DNA from: Posidonia oceanica
Taxonomy: Eukaryota > Streptophyta > Magnoliopsida > Alismatales > Posidoniaceae
DNA length: 64,000 nt
Reading direction: 5' to 3'
NCBI GenBank assembly: GCA_037176725.1
Contig: JAZBRS010000020.1
Span: forward strand, 83,460,001-83,524,000
The translations under genes were made by a program, and so were the position numbers. Numbering within the stretch: the first letter of the stretch is position 1; every line of letters starts with the position of its first letter. Under the pieces are notes generated by a model. It saw only the letters and a program-made list of their open reading frames with translations. It was not told the origin of the DNA and did no database searches. This document shows, piece by piece, positions 52,880 through 64,000 of the stretch.

Positions 52880-53610
52880 GGTGCCAAAAGTAAGATGCAG
52901 TGGATGTGCATGCAGTGGTGGGCACGTAATGCCAAGGAAGCGATCCTGGGCCGTGCACTACCGCGGGCATCATGTTGAGCAGGCAAACTGTAAGAAGTTT
53001 CACGTTGCTGAGGATGCCACTTTAAGTAATGCGCGAACTAGGGGTTCGATTCCCAAGTATGCCATGTCCGGAAAAACGGAAGGCGGAAGCTGGTGTAATG
53101 ACTACAGAGGAGTAGCAGCGCAATAAGAATGCGATGTTATGCAATGTTATGCAGTGAAATGCAGGGTATAAACAGTGGAACGCCGGGCACATGGAACCAA
53201 GAAAACGATCCCAAGGCTGCGCACTACTGCGGGTGCCATCCAAAGCTGGCAAGTTGCGAAAGTCCTGTGGGTGCCAAGGATGTAACCTTAAGCAATACGC
53301 GAACCAGGGGTTCGGGTCCTAAGCATGCAATGTCCGTGTAATGATGAGATGCTATAGTAGGACTGACTCTACTGAGGATACAAGGAAGTTACATGATGTT
53401 ATGCAATGAAGATGCAGTGAAATGCAGTGTATAAACAGTGAAACGCCGGGCATGTGGAACCGAGAAAACGATCCCAAGGCCGTGCACTACTGCGAGTATC
53501 ATCCAAAGCTGGCAAGCTGCGAAAGTCTTGCGGGTGCCGAGGATGATACCTTAGGTAATACGCAAGCCAGGGGTTCGAATCCTAAGCGCGCGATGTTCGT
53601 GTGATGATGA
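52880..53610 (-). repeat. Three diverged ~265 bp repeats in element B 3' UTR
   Basis: Copies at about 52917-53070, 53182-53337 and 53446-53600 share GCCGGGCAYRTGGAACC, a GATCC(C/T)..GGC(C/T)GTGCACTAC phrase, GCTGGCAAG.TGCGAAAGTC and GGGGTTCGAATCC-like text. Two relatives occur in D (32040-32260 and 32285-32470, opposite strand as shown). Non-coding. Confidence 0.75.
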
Positions 53611-53644
53611 AATGCTAATGCCATGCAACAAAATACTATTATAC

Positions 53645-54640
53645 TACGACGAAGGGGTGATAAGTTAACGGACCTATCGTCGGATAGTTAGGGAGTATCG
53701 GCCCTCTGAGGAGTTGACGGACTCATCACCGGATAGTTAGGACTATCGGCCTGCTGAGGAGTTAACGGACTCATCACCAGATAGTTAGGGCTATCAGCCC
53801 GCTAAGGAGTTAACGGACTCATCACCGGATAGTTAGGGCTATCGGCCCGCTAAACAGTTAACGGACTCATCACCGGATAGTTAGGGGTATCAACCCACTG
53901 AGGAGTTTACAGACTCACCACTGGATAGTTAGGGGTATCAACCCGCTGAGGAGTTGACGGACTCATCACCGGATAGTTAGGGCTATCGGCCCGAGGGGTG
54001 ACAGGCCAGCGAGTCTGTCAGGCAAGAGAGGTGGTGGCAAGTGGGACGACTTGTAACCACGAATGCAATGGGAATACCATACCTGAACGTGTAGCAGAGG
54101 TCCGTAGACACTCCCGTGACAGTTGGGGATGTCAGCCCAAATGCAGATGGAGATGGGATACCATGGGGCAGCTAAATAAAGATGCCCCTGGTATCGATGA
54201 ACGATACCAGGGAACAACCGAAGTGCCCATGGCATCAAAATGGAAGGTGAAGACAAAACTAACAAGTTTGTCAACTGAGTAGTTAGGGCTACTAGCCCGA
54301 ATGCAGTGAAATGGATGCAAGGGCTCACCGTGCAAAGTGCAATGCCGATGGGGAATGCAATGGAACAATGCAAATGTAAGGTGGTAAGTTAACGGACTTA
54401 TCGCCGAATAGTTAGGGATATCAGCCCGATGAGATGAGGGGGACGATACCACAGGGCAGCCAAAAAGATGCCCCTGGTATCAGGGATGATACCAAGAGAC
54501 AGTCGAAGCGCCCCTGGCATCGAGATGCAAGGATGGATGGATGGATGATAAGTTAACGGACTTATCGCTGAATAGTTAGGGATATCAGCCCGGATGATAA
54601 GTTGACGGACTTATCGTCGAGCAGTTAGGGCTGCCAGCCC
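53645..54640 (-). repeat. Hairpin-unit array in element B 3' UTR
   Basis: About ten paired units, for example GATAAGTTAACGGACTTATC (54547-54566), GATAGTTAGGGCTATC (53780-53795), AGTAGTTAGGGCTACT (54278-54293) and GCAGTTAGGGCTGC (54621-54634). Loops TAACGG and TTAGGG are steady, stems differ but still pair. GATACCAG-type hairpins lie at about 54160-54220 and 54440-54510. An outlying pair with stems TAGGT/ACCTA and GGCAG/CTGCC is at 56074-56111. Confidence 0.85.
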
Positions 54641-56550
54641 AATGCAAGGAATGTAGAAAGAAAGCAAGAACCCATCATGATAGGCGTGCAATGGTCTCAG
54701 TGCGGGCATGCTTCGTGGCGTCACGAGGTGATAAACAAAGTACACGTTGGTCATCACAGACCTGCCCAGCACGGTGGGCGGCAAAATTTGAAAAGCGCGG
54801 AGCCTCTGAGTGAGGCAGGCAAAAATACTCATCCTTGACCCCAGTTTTCGAAAATAGGGAGAAGGGAAGATAAAGATATATTACAGCATGCATTTTTTGG
54901 TGGCTTCGGACTTAAAGCAGCTGTGCGACGAGGATGCTTCTGCAGTTTTTGATTCAGGGGATCTCAATCCTCGAGCAATGCCATGCCGAGTTGTGGTCGG
55001 TGGCTCTCATTCTCACTCTTGGCTCGGGATGAGGCCTTAACTTCGCAGAGTATAGCCTTTGGCTGTATGTTGGTAGCAAGAGCATTGGGTGTAGCTTCAC
55101 AGCCTCCATCTTAACCTCTCGGGGATTGTCTACCGCTATTGACTCTCTCGGATTGATTTTTCTTCTTCTCTTTTTTTTTGTGAGTGACTGGAGTTGCATC
55201 TAGCCTGCTTGGGAAGTAGTTGTTGTCTATAGAGGGGATTGGAGCGTGCTGCTGCGCTCGGAGGGTAAGGCCAGGTCCTCCTGATAATGCGTCCCATGCA
55301 ATTGCCAGTGTGGCGCTTGGAGCTGAAGCCTGGGGTGGCTTCGATGCTCGTCCGAGTCACTCCTCTCGTGAGCGCCTTCTTTATTCAACTTCTGTCTTCA
55401 TTTTTCTTTTATGCTCAGCATGCACATCATGTTATCATATTTTTTCTCACATGATCTCTATTCTTTTGGATATGCATGTCTTTGCCCTCTTGGGGTAGCG
55501 GTCCCGGGTGAGGCGTTAAGAGTTCGGTTGATCGGCGTACACCTTCAGCCTCTGCAATGTGTACAGGCAGCCTCTGGCTATGTTCTGCTCTACTTTGGTC
55601 CTCTCCATGTCTGTGGACTCTCTGGATAAGGTGGATCTCGCTTCTGGGAGTTTTGAACTCAGCGAGATGCTCTATTCTGCTCTCAGTCTCACACTATGGC
55701 CACATGCAAAGAGATGGCGCTGCTCGGGTGAGTTCTGGCTGAGGTCGTCGATGCTTGGCACCCTCTTGGTGCTGCTCGTTGTCCAAAGCCGGGTTTTTGG
55801 GATTATGCAAATGTTTATGTGTTTTGTGGGTTTTACACATGTTTTTGGACTTTGTGGGTTTTTTTATTTTTATGATTTTTTCTTTTAGAAAACCTAAAGA
55901 GGGAAAACCGACGGAAAGGAAAGCATGTTTTGCAGTTTTTTGGTCTTTTAATTTTTTTTGTATTTTTGGTTTTCCAAGATGCACGTGCAAGAGTTGGATA
56001 TGCACATGAAGGAGATGGATATGTGCAGGAAGTGGCAGATATGTGCAAGGAGTGGCAGATATGTGCAGGATGATAGGTTAACAAACCTACCACCAGGCAG
56101 TTAGGGCTGCCAACCCGTGATGTAAAAAGGGAAAGGCATGCTTTTTAAGTTTTCAAGTGTTTTGTATTTTTTATGGGTTTTCTGACAAACGAGAAAACGC
56201 AAAACAAAACAACAAGAAATGAAAAGACAAAGCAGGAAAGAAAAGAGAGAGTAAGAGGGACGTAAACCTCGGGAGGGAGGTGCTGGGTCCGCTCCTACGC
56301 TGTTGGCGCTGTCGGCAGAGGCTATGTCGGCAGTGCGGAGAGCATTGGGGCTACTGGAGCTGCTGACGGCAGTGCAGGGAGCGCTGGAGCTGCAAAAGCT
56401 GGAGGAGGAGCTAACCTGGATGACGCTGCGACTGGGCATGCCGTTGATGCTGCTGTTGCATCCCCGAGCGTCCCTCAGACGAGGTAGAAAAGACAGGAAA
56501 AGGGGGTTGCACCGATGGGATCAGAAGGATCCATCGGGGCAGAGCTGGAC
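54641..56550 (-). other. Element B unassigned interior
   Basis: Lies where pol would be. I recognise no protease, RT, RNase H or integrase motif on either strand and no long ORF. 55760-56200 is T-rich on the + strand with repeated GGTTTT/TTTTTGG text; 56068-56118 carries two perfect hairpins of the 3' UTR type. It may be replacement sequence acquired when pol was lost. Confidence 0.5.
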
Positions 56551-58725
56551 TCAAAAAAGCCTGGTGTAGACCCCCGAGGTTCCGACAGCTGCAAAGCTTG
56601 CAGGCTCGGAAGAGGAAGGGCTAGCTACACTAGGGTGTGCAAGTGCTGGTGCAAGTGCATGTGCAGGTGTCGGTGTAGGTGCTACCTCCTGCACGGCAAC
56701 GCTGAAGACCTTACGGTCAATCAGGCCCTGGACGGCATCCCGTAAAGTGACGCAGTCATCCGTCGAATGCCCCGTGGCTCAATGGAAGCTGCAGAACTGA
56801 TCCGTGTCATGCCACCACGGAGGGGGATTTGGTGACGGACGGATAGCCGGGAGTCACAGGTGTGACTCGACCTGAGGGAAGATGACGCTCAGTGGTTCAG
56901 GCAGAGGGGTGTAATCACACTCAGCCCGACGAGGTCGTTTCTACCCTGGTCGGAGTCCTTGCCGAGTAGGTGCGACGTGATGCATGGGCTCGACGGTGGC
57001 AGTGTGTGCATAGCTAGGTGCGTGCTCTAGCGGAAAAGGGTCTAGCTGACTCTCTACATAGGCAGGCTCTTCGGGAGGATCGGCGCATGCTGTAGTGTGC
57101 TGCTCGGAGTAACCGGGAGCGAAGTTGTTGTTGTTGCTGCTATTGCCGTGATTGCTGGAGATGTTGGCCTGCCTAGCCAATGCAGAAAGTGCGGGGAAAT
57201 GCCCACTTCGCAGTGAGCTTTCCACGCGGGCGCCAGCCCTAACCAGCGATGCAAAGCTAGTGTTGTGCTGAATGCAATGCAGAGTCCCAGTCGCTAGCAG
57301 CGCCCCCTTGATGATCATCTCGATAGAATCCTCCTCGGAGGGTCTATCTTTGATCTGGGCGGCTAAGGAGTGCTAGCGACCGACATACTCCCCGAATGGC
57401 TCTTGGGGCCTCTGCCGGATGGCGACGAGATCCTCCCTCTTGGGGATCAAGTCGAGGTTTAATGCATACTGCTCAAGGAAGGCCTGAGAAAGATCAGTCC
57501 AAGTCTGAACCGCAGCCATGTCAAGGGAAGTGAACCACTTGAGCGCGGGGCCGGTCAAACTCTTCTGAAACAGGCGGATAAGGAGCCTTTCATCAGCCTG
57601 AAGCTGAGGAAGGTCCCCGCAATACGCCTTCAGATGCGAGATGGGACAGCCTCTACCATTGTATTTATCAAAGTCCGGGATGCGGAACTTCGAAGGGAGT
57701 GCGGCCTCGGGAAAGAGATAGAGGTCGCGAAACTGGTAAGACTGGTGGTCCTTGCCCTGCACTAGACGTAGTACTTTCTCCAGAACGGCGAACCTGTCGT
57801 CATCGGATGCTGGAGCTGTTGCCAAAGGAGGTGGTGGAGCAGGGGCAGGGGCCACATACGCCGAAAAGGACGCACCGAGGTGCTCCTCCAGGTCCACCAT
57901 CGCGTCGCCTGGTGGCGTGACATGATGGCCAGCGTATCCGTGCGTGCGTGCGGTGTAGGCAGGAAAGTATGCTAGAGTCTAAACCTGATGCAAGGGGAGT
58001 GGATAGGTAATATGCTGTGTAGTGCATGGTGCAGAGTGCTAGAGCAACAGTTGCTGCGCAGGCACGGGGCCGGGTAGCGAGCCTGTGGGGTACTGTGCTC
58101 CAACCAGCCCGAAGGACTGATCAGCAGATAGCGGAGGTGCGTGCAGTGCATAGTGTTGTGTAGAAGCAGGAGGCAGAAGCCGCACCCCCATCACCGGAGC
58201 AGTGAGCAGCTGAGGCGATAGTCTGGGCGGGGGTGCAGTGTGTGTAGGTGCAGGCTGCAAAAGAACCTTAGGGGTAGCAGGAACACAAGAGGGGCGAACT
58301 GATAGAGCCATGCCCTGCAGTGTCTGGGCAATCTCCATCAGGTGCCGATATCGCACTTCAGAGGACCCGTGAGTGGGAATGCTGAGTTGCAAGACCAGCC
58401 GAGGGGTAGACTTAAAAGGTCGGGAACCTATGGCAAAGGTCGCCGCAGCAGATGGGATGTCGAGAGCGACATAGCCCTGGGACGAATGGGTCAGAGGCGC
58501 CTCCGGAGCGCGAGGGGCGGTCATCAAGATAGGCTTGGTGACCGGATCCGGAGGGGTGCAGGTTTGCCAATGCCCCGCAACATACTAGGGTACCCCAGAC
58601 ACCTGAGGATGGAATCTTGGTGTCACAAGGGGCACAGAGTGAGTGGAAGCGAGATCCGAAGGGACCCAAGTGGTAAAGCCCTCCGAGTCAACAGAAAAGC
58701 AGAGCTCACCGGCAAACTGGGCCAT
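56551..58725 (-). pseudogene. Element B gag, many in-frame stops
   Basis: One frame from ATG 58723-58725 matches A's Gag from the N-terminus through the capsid domain (KFRIPDFDKYNG, CPISHLKAYCGDL, LIRLFQKSLTGPALKWF, GEPFGEYVGR's counterpart) to the zinc knuckle (CSFH, then a stop, then GHSTDDC) and a GTSG motif shortly after, where homology ends before the protease. In-frame stops: TAG at 58585, 58039, 57979, 57373 and 56941; TGA at 56854 and 56779 (lowest base given). Five of them face CAG, CAG, CAG, TGG and CGA codons in A. No frameshift is needed until about 56551, so decay was by point mutation. Downstream coding regions are absent. Confidence 0.88.
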
Positions 58726-59965
58726 CGCTGACCGAGTCTGAGTAAGGAAGGCTGCGACGAGAGAGTAAAGATGCGAGACCTAAAGGGGAGCTACTGCTGG
58801 AAGCGACGGATAGCTCAAAGACAGAGGAGAGACGCTCAGGGTCCTGGCATCCCACACCTACCTGTAAAAACAGCAGAGATGTTAGAAGTTGGATGCAAAA
58901 AAAGTTTGTTAAAGGTGGCATGAATGGCACGCATGCAAATGAATGCCCTAATATGCGCTCTCTCACCATGCATGTCCTGAGTAGATGACCTACTAGGACG
59001 CACTCATGGGTAATGGGATTTATTGACTCCAGGTCAGAAAGTAAGGCTCCCATCTAGACCCTGGCCCAGAGCTCAGGTATAACGAGTGGCGCCGTAGTGG
59101 CCTTGACCCTACCAAGGCATGGGCTGTACCCGCTAGTAGCATCGACACGACCCCAGACAAGGGGGACAAACCGACCTGCTCGCCTTGTGCCAAAGCAGCT
59201 AAATGAGAGACCAAGACTATCCTTCTCAGACTAAGTGGGTGGACTCAGGGATGAGAAGATGCATGCTTTCTAGAATGATCAGTCATGCGATATGCATTAG
59301 AGTGTTTTACTTGCATTTTATTTAGCCAAGAGGGGAAAAATTGCAAGTTATTGGCTCTAGTTGTGCTTAGATGTTATTGCTTGGCTTTATGGTAGCTTTT
59401 AGGTTAAGCAAAGGGGAGCAAACATGTTTCTAATATCCTAAACATGGCATATGCACGAAGGGGAAAGAAACAGACAATCATGGCATGCAAACAATCACAG
59501 AACAAGGCAAAAGGCATGTGCATGGCATGTGTTAGTGTGTGTGGACGTGATAGTGACAAGAAAAAACACTTATCATATCAAAAGGCATATATACAGGGCA
59601 TGTGCGTGTGGTGGCATAGCAAGTGTGTAAAACAAAGCATTCACCACCCAAAAAGCAAGTATTATTGCCAAGCAAGTATTTAGGCACGCATAATGCAAGA
59701 AATAAAGCAAGGATAGGCAAATGAATAAAGAATGTAAGGACAGAGTAGGTAATAAAGCAGGTAAGTGCAAGGCAAGCAAAAACAATGCAAGCAAAAAGCC
59801 AAGGAGGAAAGCCAAGGTCTGAATCCTTAGCAGAGTCGCCATTGTGCGACTCGCTGGGAATCGAGACAGGCGAGCAAGCAAATAGACAAGGCAAAGGCAC
59901 AAAGCAATCAAAGAATGCAAAACCCAAGCGGGGAGAAAGCCAAAAACGAAAGTCGGAGTCTAGTA
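58726..59965 (-). other. Element B leader
   Basis: Non-coding, related to A's leader in places (about 59050-59270 matches A 6170-6420). It contains a probable 3' splice site (CTAAC 58881-58885, ACAG 58862-58865) and another PBS-like CAGAGTCGCCA at 59831-59841. Confidence 0.7.
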
Positions 59966-59983
59966 TCCCCAGCGGAGTCGCCA
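59966..59983 (-). other. Primer-binding site of element B
   Basis: TGGCGACTCCGCTGGGGA on the minus strand, one base inside the LTR end at 59985; identical to A's PBS. Confidence 0.9.
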
Positions 59984-59984
59984 C

Positions 59985-62900
59985 TGTAGCGATCCCGTGA
60001 GTTTCGCGATCGTCCGTGGACGCTGCCAGAGCTCGCGTGCACCGATCGGAAATCAGGTTCACAATTAGCAGGTGATCTGAGGAGGAAACTTGACTCAAAA
60101 CACCGAAAATAGGGACGAAATCAAAGGGAAAAAAGAAAGAAAAGACAAAAGGGAGTCGCCACTGTGTCTACTAAGTCAGGAGACAAGGAAAACCGGGGAA
60201 AGGCATAAAAACATGCAAAACCACACAAAAAGATGCAATGCAATGCAAATGCTATGCAAAGAAGATGACTCGTGCCAAGGACGAGGGCAAAAGGGTCATT
60301 GCGGGTCAGAGAAAGGGTAAGGACTCCTGTTACGTGTAGGGAAGGTGTTAGGCACCCCGACACGCCCGAGGAATCGGTCTTGCTAGGCTTACGCTCGCTT
60401 TTGAGGGATAATGCATGCTTTGAAGGCCTAAGTGCCATGAATGCTTAAATGCTAGGTATGCTGTGATTACATGCTCAAAGGTGTGTTCTAAATGATGCGA
60501 TGCATAAGGAAAGTAAGCGTGCAGCCTATGTGCTCAGCAGTGCTGTCAGTGTTCCGAACCGGGCGAACCCTGGTCTGTGAGAACTCCAGACAATAAGCAT
60601 CACTGCCCTAATGCAAATGCAAGCGATTAAAACAAAACGGTGAGGAAAACCAAGCAGATGCAAGCGACATGCAAGGGAAAACAAGAGTTGGCACGCAAAA
60701 TGGTGCAAAGCAAGCGAAAACAGATGCGAGCACGCAAAATGGTGCAAAAGCAAAGGAAAACGAATGCAGGCACGCGAAACGACGCAATGCAAGAGAAAGC
60801 AAATGCGGGCGTGCAAAACGATGCATGCAATGCAAATGGGAATGCAATGGATGCTGTGCGGTGTTCAGATGGGCTTATCTTGAGAATCTGAGGCTTGATC
60901 TGAGATAACTTTGATTTAAATGAAAGATCATTCAACCAGGAAGACCTGGACAGTTAGATCGTGGAAATCCAACGGTCCGATCTAAAGTTATTCAGGAATC
61001 AAGTCAGAAGGCTCAAGGGCCAGAAAAGGTAGGGGCCTAAGTACAAATAGTCCCTAAGGGTGTGTAACACAAGGATGTATGCATGCAAGAGTGCTGAGGA
61101 TGCTTGAATGCATGCAAGGATGCAATGATTGATGACATGGGAATGCAAATGCATGCAAAAATGCAATGTAGGGACCTAAGTGTAATTTGGGAAAACTACA
61201 GGGTCCTATGTGCAAAATGTCCCTAATTGTGTGCAAAGCAGGGCCAATGCATGCGAGAATGCTAATGCAATGATGCGTAGGCTGAATGCAATGCTAACAG
61301 CAAAATATGCATGCAAAAATGCAAGAAAGGACCTAAATGCAATTTTAAAAACATGCAGGACCTAAATGCAATGCAAAGAAAGCATGCAAACATGCAAAAG
61401 ATGAAAACTGGGTCCAATATGCAATTTCAGAAAACAATGGGACCTTAAAACAATGCAATGAGGTTTAAAAATGCAAATTAAGTAATGTATGCATGCAAAA
61501 TGGACTGATATGCAATTATGGTATTGTTCTGGGTTTTTATGCAATGCAATATAGTCTAAATGCATGATTAAATGAAATCAGTTGATGCAAGGGCCTAGAT
61601 GCAAATATTTTAAAAGCCAGGGGTGTGGATGCAATGCAGAAAAATAAAACAGGACTTAAATGCATGCTGTGAATGGACCTGTATGCAAATAAAACAAAGT
61701 GATGGGGTTTTATGCAATGCAAATAAGTTTAAAAAAGCTACTGATTCACAATAGATGGACTTAAATGCAATTTTAACATTTCTCTGATTTTTTGATGCAA
61801 TGCAATAAGGTAAAATGCAAAGTTAAATGAGTTTTAAACCATGCAGATGGACTGATATGCAAGTAAACATATTTTTTGGGTTTTTATGCAATGCAATAAG
61901 ATAAACATGTGATTTAAATGATTTTATCAACTGGCAGAGGACTAAAATGCAAATAAAAGTTAATCAGAGGACTTGCATGCAATGTATTAAGGTAAACATG
62001 TAATTTAAATGATTTTAATCAACTGCAAGAGGACTAAAGTGCAAATAAAATTAAATGCAGGACTAAAATGTAATGCAGTATGATTCTAATGCAAATTAAA
62101 TGATTTGTAAACTAATAGAGGACCAAAGTGTAATAAAAACAAACATGAAGATTAAACTGCAATGTAATAAAGTTAAAAGCAGAAATTAAATGACTTTTGA
62201 ATTAAAGCTGGACCTGAAAGTAAATAAAATGATCTGCAGTAGTTTACTTCAATGCAATAAAGTTTTAATTCGAATTTAAATGAAATCTAAACAAACTAAG
62301 GACCTGTATGTAAATAAATAAAACTAAACGGACTAAACTGTAATGCAATGCAAACCTAATAAGCTAAGGAAAAAATAAAACAAAACCTAAACTAATGCGA
62401 ATAAAAAAAGAAGAGGAACAGTGCCGACCGCATGCTCGCCGGGGAAGAAGCTCTGCACCGGCGCTCTAGGGGTCAGCGTGGCACGGGCGGCACTTGAAGA
62501 GATCCGGCGAAGTCCGGCAGAGGTCCGAGTGGTGTCCGGTGAAGCGGCGAATGGTCTAGAGCGGCGGAGCGGATTTGCAAGCAGCGATCGTTGCCGGGGA
62601 AGAAGGGAACTCCGGCGAGGTGGGAAACGTGCCACAGAGCTCGAAACGCGCAAATAACGACATGGGAAGCAAGAGGAGAGTGAGGCGGAGCTAGGGGAGG
62701 TTCCCCAAGCTCAAGTGGTTTTTGTGCTACCGGTGGAGCTTGCAACGGCATTGCGGGCGTCCTCAGCGATGCACAGAGCTTGGGTGGCGTTGCTGGAGGT
62801 GGTCTGGAGCTCAGAAGCCAGTCAGAAGCAAGCTCGGTGGCTCAAGGGAGGATCCGGCTTTTCTGGGTGCCAGAGGAAGAGTTGCAAGTCGCCGGGGAGG

Positions 62901-64000
62901 TCTGTAGCTCTCCGGGCTGCTGGGAAGGTTCCGGTGGCTTTGTGGGGGTTCCAGGAAGGTGGTGGAGGGCTCGAATCGAAGTGGTGATGGCTGTGGAGTG
63001 AGGTGTGATTTTTTGGAGTTTCGGGCAGAAAGAGGCTCGCAAGTGTTTGTGGTGGAATGTGGCTTCTATAGGGGTTGTGGGGGTGAAACGAGGATCGGCT
63101 TGAGGAGGTGGTTGTTCAGTGAATTGGGTGGGAGAGTTGGGTGGATGGTGGGTGCTGTGGAGGTCGTTCTGGGCTAGAGGAGGCAGTGGTGGAGGAGATG
63201 GGTTCTGGGGTGATTTCTAGGAGTTGGAGAGGCTCTGGAGGTGTGGGAATTGCGTGTGAATGTCTAAGTGTTCCTGGGTGTGGATTCTGGGTGTTTTCTG
63301 GGGTCGTTCTCCTCTTCTCCTCCCTCTGGTCTGAGTGAGTGTGTATGTGTCTGTATGTGAATGGTGGGTGCTCTCTGGGTGTTTTTTTGTGTTTTTCCTC
63401 CATTTCAAGGTTGAAGATGGGTGTTGGTTTTGTTCTGGGCTTCACACTTGAGTGGGCATGGTGTGTGCAGGGCTTAGGCAGGGGGTTCGCCAGCAATGGC
63501 AGGTGGTCGCAGCCTCTGGGAGGTCGGCGGAGGAAGTGTGGTGCAGAGGCTTGAGTGTGGGACTGTGTACGTGGGTGTGAGGGCTGTGTGAGGGTGTGTG
63601 TGTGCAGGAGATGGAGTGCATCTGAGTTGGTTGGGTGTTGTGAGTGTGGGAGTGTTGTAGGCTTTTAAAGTAGAGGGAAAAGGAGGGAAGAGGAGGAGGA
63701 GAAGAGGAAATGGTGATGGGTCATGGGCCTGGAAAAAGAAAAAAAAAGAATGGAAAGGAGGAGGGCTAGGCTTGACCGGGCCTGTAAAGGGAGTGAGGGA
63801 GAAAAAAGAAAGAGAAATGAAGGAAGGGAAGAAGAGAGAAAGAAAGAAGGAGAGAAGGAAAGAAATGAAAAAGAAAATGAGGAAGGAGGAGTGAACAGGC
63901 TTTGGTGTTGGGTGAGGAATAAAAGGGGAGAAGAAAAGAAATGGGCAAGTGGGCTGGGCTTTGGAGAAAGAAAAGAGAGAAAGAAATAAAGAAAGGGAAG
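59985..64000 (-). repeat. Element B 5' LTR, clipped by window end
   Basis: Same sequence as 47836-51850 with few substitutions (for example CGTGAG versus CTTGAG near the end) and small length changes in the GC-rich block. About 0.65 kb remains beyond the window. Contents as in the 3' LTR: conserved box 60314-60399, array 60690-60820, TGCA tract 61050-62380, GC-rich block 62410-63540. Confidence 0.93.

Larger units (their letters stand above)
47836..64000 (-). mobile_element. Element B: non-autonomous Tat element, minus strand (5' LTR runs off window)
   Basis: Segments 47836-~51850 and 59985-64000 are near-identical direct copies, the two LTRs of a minus-strand element. The interior (52496-59984) has a PBS identical to A's, a leader, a ruined gag and a repeat-rich 3' UTR, but no protease, RT, RNase H or integrase. 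High LTR identity means recent movement despite the lack of pol, so it must have used proteins in trans. Left target site CTCCG (47831-47835) awaits its partner beyond 64000. Confidence 0.9.

Noticed and set aside
53645..54640. TTAGGG loops as interstitial telomeric DNA
   Set aside because: They are single hexamers in hairpin loops, not tandem, and the plant telomere unit is TTTAGGG.

Overview
The window looks like heterochromatic DNA from a large-genome flowering plant, probably a eudicot; the species cannot be told from the sequence. I find no host gene, tRNA or rRNA. Nearly every base can be assigned to giant Ty3/Gypsy retrotransposons of the Tat lineage (Ogre/Retand-like). The evidence is LTRs of about 4.7-5.9 kb, a TGGCGACTCCGCTGGGGA-type primer-binding site, a gag-pol frame with a second archaeal-type RNase H before the integrase, and repeat-rich 3' UTRs.

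Layout. Element A (+ strand) fills 1-31145. Its 5' LTR lacks only about 135 bp at the window edge (1-5369). It is followed by a PBS, a leader with a probable intron, gag-pol (6756-15404, broken by two in-frame stops), a plant-mobile-domain-like extra ORF, a repeat-rich 3' UTR, a PPT and an intact 3' LTR (25670-31145). The extra ORF is split by a solo LTR (17021-22854, minus strand, TSD GGTGT). Without that insertion A is about 25.4 kb. A lies inside an older element D (+), of which the 3' UTR, PPT and start of the 3' LTR are seen (31146-34322). Next comes element E (+, 34323-46102), whose 5' LTR is split by a second minus-strand solo LTR (35312-41236, TSD GTTTG). E keeps a decayed gag and a scrap of integrase C-terminus but no protease, RT or RNase H. 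A D-like LTR, F, starts at 46103 and is cut at 47836 by element B (minus strand, 47836 to beyond 64000). B has two near-identical LTRs flanking a 7.5 kb interior with a ruined gag and no pol.

How the parts work together. A is the only copy that ever encoded the full set: capsid and nucleocapsid-like Gag, protease, RT, two RNase H domains and integrase. B and E look like non-autonomous relatives that could only have moved with proteins supplied in trans. All share the LTR terminus (TGTWGACACCCC), and A and B share the PBS and PPT exactly. No copy in the window now has an uninterrupted gag-pol frame.

The most unusual signals are in RNA and DNA structure. (1) The 3' UTRs of A, B and D carry arrays of short hairpins whose loops are conserved while their stems change on both arms together. 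(2) D, E and F carry dispersed 55-56 bp double-hairpin modules built on TTGGACGC/GCGTCCAA with variable loops. (3) E has a 158 bp palindrome with no spacer and one mismatch. (4) The PPT of A, B and D sits in the bulge of a hairpin formed with the LTR start. (5) A has a predicted leader intron whose donor lies in the LTR and which would remove the PBS from spliced RNA. Boundaries of A, B and both solo LTRs are firm; the D/E/F relationships are the best reading but not proven.
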